Source of the DNA: Isoperla grammatica
Lineage: Eukaryota > Arthropoda > Insecta > Plecoptera > Perlodidae
DNA: 64,000 bases
Assembly: GCA_945910005.1 (NCBI GenBank)
Contig: OX246744.1
Span: 38,509,700 to 38,573,699, forward strand
Reading direction: 5' to 3'
Shown here: piece after piece, positions 46,612 to 58,849 of the stretch
Layout: each line of letters starts with the position of its first letter
Position numbering within the stretch: position 1 is the first letter of the stretch
Notes under the pieces: generated by a model
Databases searched by the model: none
Seen by the model: only the letters and a program-made list of their open reading frames with translations
What the model was told of the DNA's origin: nothing
Program-made: the position numbers and the translations under genes

Positions 46612-47968
46612 TAATACACTACCAATTAATTGACAATACACACTATGACCCCAGAGCAGCAGTAACCCTAAAACGACAGACATTATTGTTGCCGAATGTC
46701 CCGTGTTAGTCTTGTTGCCAACGGGTGGGATTCGGGGGGCCGCGTATTTGCGAGCCAGTGCGGAGGAGTTTCCCACCGGTCTTAGGAAATAGACGCTCAA
46801 CAAAACATCAATGCCGAGAATAACACAACACAGCTGTTTAATGGATTAATCAAGACGACGGGTGGTCTAGAGTGGTAATTGTATTAGTGCCGGTCTTCAT
46901 GTTGGTAAAATGTTACAATCTCGAAACTGCATAGCGGCCAACTCACAATATTGTTTTAGCCTATTACCAATTATTTAAACCGTGTTTAGTGGAAAGGTAA
47001 AAAGAAATAGTAAAGGAAGGGGTCCCATAGATTTCTCTACGGACAGATAACTATTACAAATTATTGTAACTCTATAACATCTGCATTCGAGGTTAAATGT
47101 TGCAAAACACACTCATGCGGTAGTAATGCGAACTAATGGAGTCGTGATGCCAGCGCCCTTGTGTATGATTCTAATGTTGAGTTAAATATAACACAGTGGT
47201 TATTAATAGCTGGGGGACTGAGTGCACTGGCCCATACATAGCTAGTACGTAGTATACGTGCATTGCAACAAAGCACATAAATGAAATTAGGTCCCCCACT
47301 GAAAGTTACTTCTTGTAGCCTACCTGAATGGGTGGATAATAAACTAAATGTGTCATACCACCCAGTATGACGGCCACATAAAAAACAAATGTGACAACTG
47401 ACAATATTACGTCACAAATTACATGCACACAAAGCTGGCGAACGCTGGCTTACAATTACGAACAAGGTTATATTACTGGTAAGTAGGCCTAATCATTTAG
47501 ATAATGCATATGACTTGTTTAATATCGTTGTAGAGTTATTATTACATTCATTCATATTATATGTAAATCACACAGATTTGTATTGTGTGTGTAAACAAAT
47601 CACTGCGATGTTACCAAAACACAGCTAATATTTAGACCACATTTACTACTGTCGAATGGTGCTGTCTATCTACTAATATCATGCATTGTTTCTAATTGTC
47701 TTAACACAAAATTCAAATGCAATGTAAACCTGGCCAATAAATGTAGATCCAGGTGACTAGCCTAGCATTGCAACACGCACGAAGCCCCAGCCCTACAGCA
47801 ATCATGTATGAGGCTGACGTCAAGCGCGGGGCGTACGGAAACGAGTGTGCTGGAGTGCCAGATCTGGGCAAAGAAGAATATTGTCAGACCGTGGGCTACC
47901 GTGGGCTAGGCCCTATCAAGGCCTAGCATTCATCTCCATTGTAGGCTACTTTACTTTAGGTCCATCAC
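46612..47968. other. Intergenic; no supported gene
   Basis: On the minus strand near 46683 a short frame begins MSVVLGLLLLWGHSVYC, which has the form of a signal peptide, and a GT donor-like site follows. Support is too thin to call a gene. The rest shows nothing. Confidence 0.3.
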
Positions 47969-47970
47969 TA

Positions 47971-48210
47971 CGTTTATCAAGCGGACTGGGCTCGCACTTG
48001 GCGGTGCGAGCCTAGTTAGTGCGTACCGAGTTCGACTGATCAACATCTCAGCTCAAGCTTATTTTAGTTCTGTTAAGAAGCCGATCTAGTCCGGTTTAAT
48101 AGAACTAGGGATAGGGCTTAATAGGAGTCCGGAGTGAAGTATGCTTTCTGAGCGGGTTCCAAACTCACTGCGTACTGAAGTCAGTCCGAACCCAGTCCGC
48201 TAGATAAACG
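47971..48210. mobile_element. TA-flanked MITE
   Basis: Inverted ends CGTTTATCAAGCGGACTGGG and, complemented at the right, CGTTTATCTAGCGGACTGGG, bounded by TA on both sides (47969-47970, 48211-48212). 240 bp, no coding capacity. Confidence 0.7.
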
Positions 48211-48212
48211 TA

Positions 48213-48975
48213 GGCCTAGTGTATGGCTAGGCTAGTAAGCTATGCCTAGCCCTGTGCACTTCCGTGTCTGTGACAAGACTAGTAGGCCAGACCCCAGTAG
48301 GCCTAGCCCTTCCAAGTATGTAGCAAGGCTAGTAACAGCCTAGCCCTTTCAAGTATGTAGCAAGGCTAGTAACAGCTACGCAAAGGCTAGGCCTAGCCCT
48401 ACGTCTTTGAACGTTTATCAATCCCATATAGCTAGGCCTAGGCTAGTAGGATAGGCCAGACCCTAGTAGGCCTAGCCCTTTCAAGTATGTAGCAAGGCTA
48501 GCAAGAGCTAGGCAAGGCTAGGCCTAGCCCTACATCTTTGTACGTCAATCAATCCTATGGCTAGGCTAGTAGGCTAGACCCTAGTAGCTCTAGGCCTAGG
48601 CCTTCCAGGTTTGTGGCAAGGCTGGCAAGAGCTAAGTAAAGGCTAGGCCTAGCCCTCCCTACTAGGGTCTAGCCTACTAGCGCTAGTAGGCTAGACCCTA
48701 GTAGGCCTAGGCCTAGCCCTTCCTAGTTTGTGGCAAGGCTAGCAAAAGCTAGGCAAAGGCTATGCCTAGCCTAGCCCTACGTCTTTGTACGTCAAACAAC
48801 GCTAGGCCTATGGCTAGCTTAGTAGGCTAGACCCTAGTAGACCTAGGCCTGGGCCTAGCCTTAGATGTTTCAGTCCATGCCTAGCTAGGGTAGGTACGCC
48901 TAGCCCTATGCTTTTGTACGTCCATCATGTTGCTAGCCTAGGCCTAGGGCAAGGTTACAAGAGTCCCAGGCAGCG
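48213..48975. repeat. Degenerate tandem repeat rich in AGGCCTAG
   Basis: About five diverged units of roughly 120-170 bp. Each holds AGGCTAGACCCTAGTAGG, GTAGCAAGGCTAG and CTAGCCCTACGTCTTTGTAC-like segments, with frequent palindromic AGGCCT cores. Unit boundaries are irregular. Confidence 0.7.
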
Positions 48976-50127
48976 CCGTTATGCTAGCTAGCCCTTACCT
49001 TTTATCCTTGTTAGACTGACTGTTAGGCCACGTTCAGCTTGGCTCCTAGGCTAGGCAGGCCTAGGCCCTACACCAGTGAAACCACGACTGACAAAGACAA
49101 TTTAGCGTAATTAACCTAGGCCTAGATGGCAAAAGTTTTAAGGTGTTATTAGGCCTATGGGCCGATTCCGAAAAAAACTTACAGCCCAGTTAACCTTGAT
49201 CCAAACAAACAATTAAATTAGCAATTAATTAATAAGCAAAAACATCGAGCAGAAGCCAGGAAACGCGAGCTTTGGGAAGTGACGAAACCACAGCCTTCTG
49301 GACGGGTAAATCCGCGGATTGAACCGACGTTCGAGAAGGCTGTGGACGAAACGAAACGAATGTTACATATCGATCGATCGATACAAAATTATTTCAACCT
49401 ATCGATTGCTGTCAAAACGAGAATTTCCTGCGGGTTAGCCTGCTCCGCCTTCCGCTAGATGGGGTAAACCTCGCTGATAGCGATGATGTCTAGTGAAAGG
49501 CGGAGGTACTACCATTGATTAAATAGGTGGGAAGATGTTTCGTCTTTATGGGCGAATAGATATAATCCCCACTCTTACCCCCACTCCAGTATCCCCTTAC
49601 GTCTCAAACCCCTTGCCAACAAGTTGATTTAGTACCCGTTCCATCCTGCAAGTTGCGCTAGTGTCGCTTTTAGTTCCAACGAGTCGATCAACCAGATCCT
49701 GCTTTATCGACTCAAGGAAAATGAATGCGTTTACGCGTCTCTTCAAATACTGTGATCTCATTGTCTGTTTGTGACCTTCACATCGGTTGGTATGTTTGAG
49801 CGAGGGGGGTTTCGGGTGTCGAGACCGCTGCAAGTGCGGGACATGGGCGGGATCAAAGAAAGCACATGTTGTAAAATATAAATCTATTGCTGCTACTGCT
49901 CATAAATAAAAAAAAAAATAGAAGGCCACTGAACCAGCAATATCAGAGCTGATAATTTCCCATCGATATTTCTTGTTACTGTTGTATTACTGTTTGTATG
50001 TAATTATTACTGTCTACATTACGCGTAAGGATAAATAAAAATCCACTACAGTTTCTGGTGTTGTGCATTGATTAAATAAAATAATAATGAAAAAAAAATG
50101 TGGAAGAATTTTTTTTTACATTACAGT

Positions 50128-50850
50128 ATGTGAAATGTGAAAGAATGTCCGAGGGCTGATGTATAAAGGCCGGTTTACGATTGACGGCAATGTGGGGGGA
50201 CGTGAATTTGAAATGTCAACCTGGTGGAAACGGGAACGGAACTGTTTATGATTGACGGAAATGAAATGAATTCGGCAATTACCGGCAAGCCTCGGCTACT
50301 CTCGTATTCATTTGTTTGGCGACGGACTTCCAGGCATTTTCTTTATAATCCGTTCGTCTATACACACTTAAGCCTTTGGCATAAATATTACGAAAATTCT
50401 GGATTGTCTCAATTAACCTGGCGTCATCCATCATGACTTGAAAATTAAAGCTACCAATTTGTTGGTTATGTTCCTTTAGTGTATTATGTCACAGCAGTCA
50501 GCAGCTGCTATTTGCGCATGCGCGTTGGTGTTCGCACGTCGACGGGACGGCAAACAAGCCGCGAAAGTTGGGACTTGACGAACTCTGGCGGTTCCGTTTC
50601 CCGTTCACGTTCACGTCCAGGCAATCATAAACGCCAACCCGTGATTTCCATGGTTCAACTTTGACGTTCACGTTTCACGTTCACGTCTCACCACGTTGCC
50701 GTCAATCGTAAACCAGGCTTAACTCAATCCCTTGTGATGTGTGGAAACCCTCGAAAGTCAGAATTGCCGGTAACGGACAATGAACCATTGACCTCCCGAA
50801 TTAAAGCCTCGTGTGCTAGCTCTGAACCGTCTCGATCGGTATGTTAATAG
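50128..50850 (-). mobile_element. tRNA-derived SINE, interrupted by a Harbinger MITE
   Basis: GAATGTCCGAGGGCT (about 50143) and CTCAATCCC (50723 onward), GGAAACCCTCG and GACCTCCCGAATTA match, in order, the SINE at 52421-52660. The two halves are separated by the MITE at 50167-50719. Confidence 0.6.
50167..50719. mobile_element. Harbinger-type MITE with TAA duplication
   Basis: Inverted ends AGGCCGGTTTACGATTGACG and, complemented at the right, AGCCTGGTTTACGATTGACG, flanked by TAA (50164-50166, 50720-50722). The SINE copy at 52421-52660 serves as the empty site. A 3-bp TWA duplication and GGTTTACG-type ends fit PIF/Harbinger. 553 bp, no transposase; many ACGTTCACGT motifs lie in the right half. 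Confidence 0.78.
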
Positions 50851-52420
50851 AGTATTGCATAACCCCTGCAATAATAGTAACACAAATTAACTTAATTTTA
50901 TCTGCATAGCATGTACACTACTGAAAATAACATTGACACACATACACATAGGCCTACACATTTTATCCAATATATTTAACGCAGTGTTTTTTTAAATTTT
51001 TATATTTGCGCAATGTCAAATTCGTTGTTTTGCCATCCGGAAATGTGAATTAGGTATTTCTTAGTTATGTTTACGGATGTGCAGAAATTGTTTGACGGGG
51101 TTCTAATAATATGTCATTGCCATAATGGCAACCACGAGGTTCACAAATTGAATTATTATTATTATTAGTATTACATGGTTACTACAGGGATGATAAGTGC
51201 AGCGACCAGTATAAAAAATACCTGACTGTCGTAATACCGGAAGAAAGAGAAAGAGATAAGACCAAAACTTGATTGCAACCGACCGATTGCAAGTGACCGA
51301 TGTTGCTTTTACCGTAGAGAATTATTTTAACAACGAAAAAAAATGACAGTGTCTTCTCTTGTTTTCCTTTCGATTCCACTGTTGATTTATTTTCAAAAAT
51401 GTATCAGAACATTTACAAAATCAAATCCCAAATTAAGAACATACTTCGTGTATGGAATTGTAAAGAAGATAATTTGTACTTGTATTGTTGTTTTGTGTAT
51501 TTGTATTTGTATCGCCGGCACTTTTTAAACTGCGTTGTTCGGTACGACTTACGTCGCTATTACATCAATACACTACCCGTATCAACATTATTTCTATTTT
51601 TGCCAATGAGCTAAGTCGATTTGGGAATCGGCAAATATTTCGTGCAGGCGTTACTCTCGAGTTTCGGGCTATACATCTCATTTCACACTTCGGCTATCGG
51701 GTGCTGAGTTTACAGGTTGTCCAGGCGACGGGGATAAATTTGGGATACATCTTGAGCAATATGAGTACGTAGGCCAGATGGCTTCGGTGCCCTTGCGCTC
51801 GAGGCAATTGTCTTGGGCTTGCACATTCTACCGTACTCGAAAGCAAAATTCATTCATGTAAGACCCGTATAACATACGTATATGAAATAACGCATATAGC
51901 ACTTCGTTATTAAATTAAAAACATCAATAAAACAATAGGAACTAAGTTTCCAACTATTACAAGCTTGCAAAGTATATATGCAACAGACACACAAGTACAA
52001 CCCACCGTACCGTACAATAAGTATTTAGCGGTAGGTCTACGCAGCTTGTAACAATGAATAATGAATATGGCTACTAATGTATAATAATATGACACAACAA
52101 TAGCAAATCACACCACACAATAAGCGTTTCTTATAGTTTGACAAACGGTATCAGCGATAATGTTTACTAATTTATATCAAAAAGCACAACCTTTGCACAA
52201 CACAACCAACTATAAAATACGTGTCTCGCAAGTCGCAAATTTTTACTTACAAGCACGTAACAATGGAATCATGGCTCAACTATACGAGAAAACACATTAT
52301 AATACGCATTTCGTATACGTTTGTACTTTTAAACACGTAACAATGGAAATATGAAAAAAAAACATTTCTTAAGGAATTAAATTTTCGTATGAATAGGTCT
52401 ACCCGTTATAGGGTGCACAC

Positions 52421-52660
52421 CAGCTACCTGATGTGCTCCTCTTCAGGTGACTAACTAGGTTATTAGGATGTTTGGAAAGCTGGGAAGGAATGTCCGAGGG
52501 CTATTAGTAGGACTCAATCCCAGCATTCGCCTTTACGACTGAGGAAAACCTCGGAAAAAGTCTTCAGTCAGGACTGGCGGTGGCCGGAATCGAACCGGCG
52601 ACCTCCCGAATTAGAGTCTCGCGTCTTACCGCTGAACCACCTCTATCTTGCTAGAGCACC
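52421..52660 (-). mobile_element. tRNA-derived SINE
   Basis: On the minus strand a Pol III A-box (TGGTTCAGCGGTA, 52627-52639) and B-box (GGTTCGATTCC, 52586-52596) are correctly spaced, followed by GAGGTTTTCCTCAGTC-type body sequence. The acceptor stem does not close as in a true tRNA. A diverged copy lies at 50128-50850. Confidence 0.7.
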
Positions 52661-52735
52661 AGTGATCACATTTTTTCCATTTTCACTATACACGTTTCAT
52701 GAAGGTCCAAACCAAAAATACGTCCTACTATATCT

Positions 52736-53152
52736 CAGTGGCATATACACGGGGGGGGGGGAGGGGGGGGGACAAAACCCCCCCCTTTTGCAAAGGAAAC
52801 ATGGAAAATGACCGTTTACATTTCAATAGACGGTATTTCAATAGACAGTTAGATGTTTTACTATATAATTATTGTATATTGTTGTAATTAAAAGCAAAAG
52901 CAATACAAAAAATATGCAAACTATTGATTGAGGTTCCTTTTATTAGCGGTGCTAAGGAAAAAATGTGTTGCCAGAAACTGAGTAATCTTGTTTCAGTTGG
53001 CCGCTGTAAAACGCACAGATTTGCACTAAAATGACCTTGACGAGAATTTTTCCGGGGGGCAAGCCCCCCGGAACCGCAATTATGTTTCGGCTCCACTCTC
53101 TATAATATGGGTTGAAAACCCCCCCCTTTCCCAATTCCTGGATACGCCACTG
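52736..53152. mobile_element. hAT-type MITE with exact 8-bp target duplication
   Basis: CTATATCT on both sides (52728-52735, 53153-53160). Ends CAGTGGCATATACACGGGG and, complemented, CAGTGGCGTATCCAGGAATT. Runs of G/C next to both ends, and CCGGGGGGCAAGCCCCCCGG inside as a strong hairpin. 417 bp, no coding capacity. A degraded relative is at about 19835-19990. Confidence 0.85.
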
Positions 53153-53989
53153 CTATATCTATATCACTGGTGATCTCGTTGAAACGAAACAGACACTGAC
53201 TGAGAAAGATGGAGACAGGCAAATCACTTCCCTCTTCTCCCCTCTCTCGTAATCGGAGTAGAATAATTGTCGCGTGTCTCGACCGAGTAACGAGAACAAA
53301 GACAGGACTGTTCCAGCCGTAGCCCGACAATCTACAAAAACTAAAAAATACGCGAAAATGAAGATCGCGGCACGCACATATCTTGTAAAATACCGTTTTC
53401 TTCCACATAGCCTATTTAATGTGAGCTCAACAGAAAAAATCAGGCTTGTTGTCACAGAAAATCCCAATCTTCTTAATTTTGTTGATCTTTTGTAAGTGTT
53501 TTCAAACCCGAGTAAATAAATATAGTAAATTTTAATGTTTATTTCTATACTTTTTAAGAAGTTTATAAAATTCATATAGTTTTCATTATTAAAGTTCTTC
53601 AATATGTAAGGAAATAGGCCCACAGAGAATAAGATTTACTGGCTACATAAAAAACCGCGCTTCTCCCGATTTTTCAACACGCCTGTTTCCAGCATATGGC
53701 GGGTCTATAAGTAAATAATTAATACATTAATTTACATGATAATTACCTGATAGTATAATGTCGAACTACTGTGTTAAAAAGTAGTAGTAGTAAAGTTAAA
53801 ATTTCAATTCAATTCAATTCAATTTTGTATTATTCGATAACTCCACATTGCATATATATTGCATATATTGCAAACTTGAGAGATAAAGTTAGACATAAAG
53901 AGCTGATTTGGAAATTAATCCTAGACATCAATAATCCAGTAATATGCGGGTAGAATTTATAATATGATATAAAATCAAGAAATTGACAA

Positions 53990-54140
53990 ATCTGAGGCCG
54001 ACTGGGAATTGAACTCGGGTCTCCCGCTTGGGGCAGGTAACTTGTGTGTGACGTGACTCGTTGGCCTAGGGGGGTTATTACTGCTTCCAATGCAGAAGGT
54101 CCAGAGTTCGACTCCCGATCCGGTTGTATTTTTTTTTTTT
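53990..54140. repeat. Two head-to-head tRNA-like remnants
   Basis: Minus strand: GAGTTCAATTCCCAG, B-box-like, at about 54004-54018. Plus strand: TGGCCTAGGGGGG (A-box-like) and GAGTTCGACTCCC (B-box-like) at about 54061-54115, followed by a poly(T) run. Stems are too degenerate for functional tRNAs; SINE origin is likely. Confidence 0.4.
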
Positions 54141-55378
54141 TACTTTTGATGTTGACTTCGATCTAGGCTATCTGTATGTTACTGGTAAACGTGTATTTGT
54201 AAACGGTGACTTTGGAGCCGTCATAGCAACGAAGCACATAATAAACAGAAGTATCGCCCACTGCAATCAGTTCTTTGAAGTAAATGGGTAGAAATACAAA
54301 TTTATTTACATTTATAAGTGGTTATGAATATTCTATTTATTTTCAATAGGTATGTCTATGGCCCATTCTTTCCGGTAATTACCCAAGTTTTGATGTTAGG
54401 TGACTAAAATTTATGATACGAACCAATGTACAATCAATATTTTACGATCGATATTTTACAATGAATGAACCAAAAATGTCTGCGCTTCCACAATTTTCGG
54501 TGTTGATGATTGTTGGAGAGTATGTGGGGGAGGGGGGGGGGGGGGGCGAGGGGGGAGATTCCACACACCACTAATATGAACACACTTCCAGCGGCTGTGG
54601 GCCAAATAACAATTGTTATTTACGTTGTATTATTTTGGTTTTATTACCAAGGATAGGAACAATAGGAACCCGTTTCATTTTCAATAATATTTACACGTTA
54701 CACATCAATAACATTGAACGTTGAATGATGAAGAAAGATTGTGTTCAAGCTCAAAATGCAATGCGAGTCTTGCTCCTACTATTGACCATTGATTGCATTG
54801 ACCAAATCGTATATAAAACTCAATGCTCATATCCAGTTAAACCTCGAAATAGTTATTTTGTTGGGTTTTATTACCATAGGGGGAACACGACCTACGGCCT
54901 TGGAACACTCGTCGCGTCGCTGAACTGAAATACAACACGATTCACCAATACAATGAGATGAAGAGAGATGAGAAGTTTAGGCATTCATTTCCAAAGAGTC
55001 GATAAAGCAGACCTACTTATCGACTCGTTGGAACTAAAAGCTACTCCAGCGCAACTTACAGGATGGAACGGGTACTACGTGGGCTTATAGGCGAGGGGTT
55101 TGAGACGTAAGGGGATATTGGAGTGGGGGTAGGAGTGGGGATTGTAGCTCATTTAACACGGGGACGAAACATCTTCCCACCTATTTAATCAATGGTACTA
55201 CTGGGCCAAACCTCAACTTTTGCAGTGAACCGGAAGTGCGGGAAGTGCGTGCGCATGCGCACAACCACAAAACGGCAGGCAAGATGGAGAAGCAGTAGTT
55301 TTGAGGTTATGGGTTCTAGTTCTGGATTTGTTAACTTTAAAGTGTATGTAACTATCCCACGACGTACAGTTGGGGCCC

Positions 55379-55912
55379 AGGGTTGCGTTCCGTTACATGC
55401 TGGGACTGCTGGGACCCAGTGAGCGCCGGCGTGAGCCAGCGCGAGCCAGTAGGCTTAAGAAACGGAACGAGCATCCACCTGCAGAGCACTGAGCACAGTA
55501 TGGAAGACGGCGCGAAAATAGTCGTAAGCTATAACTGTCAGCCTAGGCCTACACTAATTGCACCCTGCCAAGAGAAATATACGTCCAATAACATATACAA
55601 AACATTCTTACCTTTCTCCAGACGCTCCTTTTCATTGTCGTTCATTACTAATTTCACTACTTCGTTTGTTTCTGGACAAACCAGCGATATTTCGTGCCAC
55701 TGGTATGTTATAGTTTGGTGCGACGCCATGACAGTTCCAAGTTTTACTGGGGCTACTGCGTGAAAAAGGGCCAGTACTTCCAGTGCACTGGAGATGCTGG
55801 GATAGCAAGTAAGGGAACGCTCAGTAGTCGCTGGCAGCATGTTTCGGAATGCATCCAGTAAGCTGGCGCACTGGATCAGTACATCCAGCATGTAACGGAA
55901 CGCAACCCTGAT
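55379..55912. mobile_element. TIR element with 24-bp inverted ends
   Basis: AGGGTTGCGTTCCGTTACAT with GCTGG at the left is repeated inverted at the right end (about 55887-55912). 534 bp. It encloses the minus-strand exon candidate at 55612-55729. No clear target duplication. Confidence 0.6.
55612..55729 (-). CDS. Candidate first coding exon, unidentified
   Basis: Minus-strand ATG at 55729 opens a 39-codon frame (MASHQTITYQWHEISLVC, NEVVKLVMNDNEKERLEK) ending at a strong donor, AAAG|GTAAGA (complement 55606-55611). Composition is protein-like. It lies inside a TIR element, so it may be the start of a transposon-encoded protein whose remainder was deleted. I do not recognise the family and see no second exon. 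Confidence 0.35.
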
Positions 55913-56224
55913 TGGGCGATTTACCGCCGATTGGGCTACTCGACTCAAACTATTGGCGGGAAAATTATCATTTCGCTCTTGGCGCCAATTGGGCTCTATT
56001 CCTACTTGTACTGGCGGTTTTTGGGCTGGTAAAACTGTCAACCGCCAAATAATAAAAATAAAAATACGCCAAAATAATTAAATATAATATAAATGCATGT
56101 AAGTCTATCATGAGGTGCTTAAAAATATAAAATATGGGTATACGGCCCCTGCACACTATTCGCACCCTGCGCAATCCCCGTCCGTCTTACGGCCCGCCTA
56201 CGACATGCGTTTTTTGTACAATAA

Positions 56225-56354
56225 ATGAAAGAAGAACTGACCGAAGAAGAAGGGATTACCCGGGGAACGTGTCAACTTGACTTGACAATGGGAAAATTCG
56301 GAAAATACGCCAAAAAGTACAAAAGAGATTGGGAGGATTTACCGGAATTCAAAG
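56225..56354 (+). CDS. Candidate first coding exon of a BED-finger/hAT-like protein
   Basis: Plus-strand frame from ATG 56225, or from the internal ATG 56288, reading MGKFGKYAKKYKRDWEDLPE then FK at a strong donor, AAAG|GTAGGC (GT at 56355). A short basic stretch, KYK..W...PEFK, is the usual start of many hAT-derived zinc-finger proteins, where the cysteines follow in the next exon. That next exon was not found before the MITE at 56960. Which ATG is used cannot be decided. Confidence 0.4.
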
Positions 56355-56959
56355 GTAGGCTTAGTTCACATTTGCCCATCTCAAGTATTTTTTTTATTTT
56401 TTTTTACTATGGTTTATAGGTATGCTTAGCATAGAGCATATTATAGGTTATAGTTATTTATTTTGTGTTGATGTTTGTTAGGATGGCTAAAACCAGTAAC
56501 GACAAGTCCATTTACGTGATAAATGGTTTCAAATTTTTTTTTTTTTTATTATGTTTTAATAATAATTTGTCAATATCCCTATTAAAAGCCGTATGCATGC
56601 AATATAATCAATAAATACCTATGATTTAAGGTGTGTATTACATAATCTTTTTCTTTAAATCTGCTACAACTAACATTCCATTTGTCTTTTTAATTATAAG
56701 TAAGTATAATAATTGGACATTTTTTTGTGCTGTAATGATACGTATTTACAACTTTATTTTTTCATGTTATGTGTGTACAATTACAATGTAATGTAAATAG
56801 CTTCCAAATGCTAAATTAATGCTTAACGAACTGTTTCTATACTGTGCATACGCGCATCCAAAACCAAATTGTGTACACTAGCTGGTGAGCGACGTTCACG
56901 ACAGAGTGCGTATTGGCGCTTTTGGGCGATTTTGAAACGAGCCACTGGCGCGCTCTTCT

Positions 56960-57443
56960 GGGCTGCGTACCAACTATGACTGGAAGTGACTGTAGTGACT
57001 GGGATCCGTACCAGCTTGACTCGCAGTCAAGCTGCAGTCACTGCTTTTTGCGTACCAGTTCACCTCGCAGTTACCCCTCCAGTCACTGCGATGACTGGGC
57101 CGAGAAGATCTAGCTATCGCAGTCAAGGGGGGCGTGGCTAATAATTTTACCGCGAATTATGAATTTATAGACAATATTATATTGTTTAAATAGTAAGTGA
57201 CATCACAACACCATATAATCTCATCTTAGAAGTCTCATAAGCGTTAAATTATTAATGTAATGTTGTAAGGTTAATTAACAGATGGCTAATGTTGCTTTTA
57301 TGAATGACAATTTCTGCTGTTGTCTGCTTTCGCTGTGACTGTGACTGCATCCCGTACCAGCTGCTGCGTTCACTGCGTTGACTGGGCTACCCCCACCACC
57401 AGTCACAGCCACAGTGAACGCAGTCAAAGTTGGTACGCAGCCC
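56960..57443. mobile_element. TIR MITE
   Basis: Ends GGGCTGCGTACCAACTATGA and, complemented at the right, GGGCTGCGTACCAACTTTGA. Interior has repeated GTCACTG/CAGTCAC motifs in both orientations. 484 bp; no coding capacity; target duplication unclear. Confidence 0.7.
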
Positions 57444-57613
57444 TGATCATCGCTGTAGCGGCAATCTACGCACTACGTGGCCATCGCTCCCTCGCGGTAA
57501 TTTCAATACAGAGAATTAAAGCGCATGGATTATAAATTCAAATTGACATCCCTTTATTAATTGTTTACGTAGCTTAGTTTTATTTAAGGTCCTCCTTTGT
57601 AAATCAGTTTTTA

Positions 57614-58343
57614 TTAAGCGAGCGAAGCGAGCGTCTCCACGAGACTTTTATGGTACTTCGTTTTTTTTTTTTTTTTTTTTTTTTATGTCCGTCGATAGCG
57701 GTCGAAAAAAAAGTCCGATCAACTTGAAATTTGAACCATCCACAAGCCTCGATGTGGATTGAAGGTGTATAGTTTTGAGGCTAAATCGTTCGAAAAGTTA
57801 AAAAGTTACGCCATAGTTACTGCAAAATATTTTTCTGAAACAAAATGGCGGCAAAATGTGAGATAGCCATATTTTTTTAAAGCTTTTTTCGATCACGAAT
57901 ATATTCATATTATGGCGATCTGATAAATATTGGCAAAGTTACACAAAAGTTACTCAAAATATATTTCTGAAACACAGTAACAACAAAATGTGAGGTGGCT
58001 ATCTTATAGTAAATTTTTGTCCGGTCACGAATATACTAATGTTAACGCGATTTGATACATATTAGAGGCAGAAATTACATTTCTTTTGCTGTCAATAACT
58101 GTTAATAGCGGTGTTGTGGACCGCGGCGAAAACATGACGGCGAAAATTCTTAGCAACGCACATTGCACTGCTTCCAACAATGTCGGGAAGTATAATAGCT
58201 ATGGAAATTAGAAAAATTTTGCAATGCGCATTCTTGAATTGTTGTTAATTGATGTTTGTATTAGCATTCAAATCTTTTCGCCAGAAAGTTCGTAGATATT
58301 GACGCGCTCGCTTATCAACGCGTCAAACAGAGCGTTTTCCTAG
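57614..58343 (+). repeat. AGCGAGCG interspersed repeat, copy 2
   Basis: Same boundaries as copy 1 (TTAAGCGAGCGAAGCGAGCG to GAGCGTTTTCCTAG). The minus-strand open frame found in other copies is interrupted here by a stop. It meets copy 3 tail to tail across a 37-bp spacer. Confidence 0.8.
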
Positions 58344-58380
58344 CTTCATCAAATCTAGGGAGGTTTGAATTCTATAAACA

Positions 58381-58849
58381 CTAGAAAAACGCTCTGTTTG
58401 ACGCGTTGATAAGCGAGCGCGTCCATATCTACGAACGTTCTGGCGAAAAGATCTCAAAGCTAATAAAAACAACAATTAACAACAATTCAAGAATGTGCAT
58501 TTCAAAATATATTCTAATTTCCATGGCTATTATACTTCCCGATATTGTTGATTGCAGTGCAATTTGCGTTGCTAAGAATTTTCGTTGTCATTCTGTCTAG
58601 TGTTTTCGCGGCGGTCCGTCACCGTTACTAACAGTTATTGAGCGTAACTTTGTAACTTTTCAAACGATTTTGCCTCAAAAGTATACACCTTCAATCCACA
58701 TCGAGGCTTGTGGATGGTCCAAATTTCAAGTTGATCGGACTTTCCGTTCGACCGCTATCGACAGACATAAAAACAAAACAAAAAACAAACAGAATGAAGT
58801 GCCATAAGAGTCTAGTACAAAAAAATCCCAGAACGAAGTGCCATAAGAG
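58381..58849 (-). repeat. AGCGAGCG interspersed repeat, copy 3 (inverted, internally deleted)
   Basis: Starts CTAGAAAAACGCTCTG and runs to AGTGCCATAAGAG, opposite to copy 2. About 300 bp of the middle are missing. The shared small frame here reads MISERVHIYERSGEKI and stops at 58598-58600, earlier than in copies 1 and 4. Confidence 0.75.

Larger units (their letters stand above)
49510..55197. repeat. Inverted-repeat pair enclosing about 5.7 kb
   Basis: Arms 49510-49730 and 54981-55197 are inverted copies (TACCATTGATTAAATAGG, GTGGGAAGATGTTTCGTC, GTTTGAGACG and CGACTC blocks). Identity falls towards the inside. The interior contains a Harbinger MITE, SINEs and a hAT MITE, all probably later insertions. 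No transposase is seen. It may be a large non-autonomous element with long inverted ends, or a simple inverted duplication. Confidence 0.6.

Noticed and set aside
46444..46803. A secreted-protein exon on the minus strand
   Set aside because: The signal-peptide-like stretch is short, overlaps the edge of a hAT-like terminus and has no partner exon.
52586..52640. A true tRNA gene
   Set aside because: A- and B-boxes are good but the acceptor stem does not close, and a second diverged copy with the same body exists; it is a SINE.
54055..54125. A functional tRNA with a CCA anticodon-like loop
   Set aside because: Acceptor and T stems do not pair properly and a poly(T) tail follows; more likely a SINE remnant.
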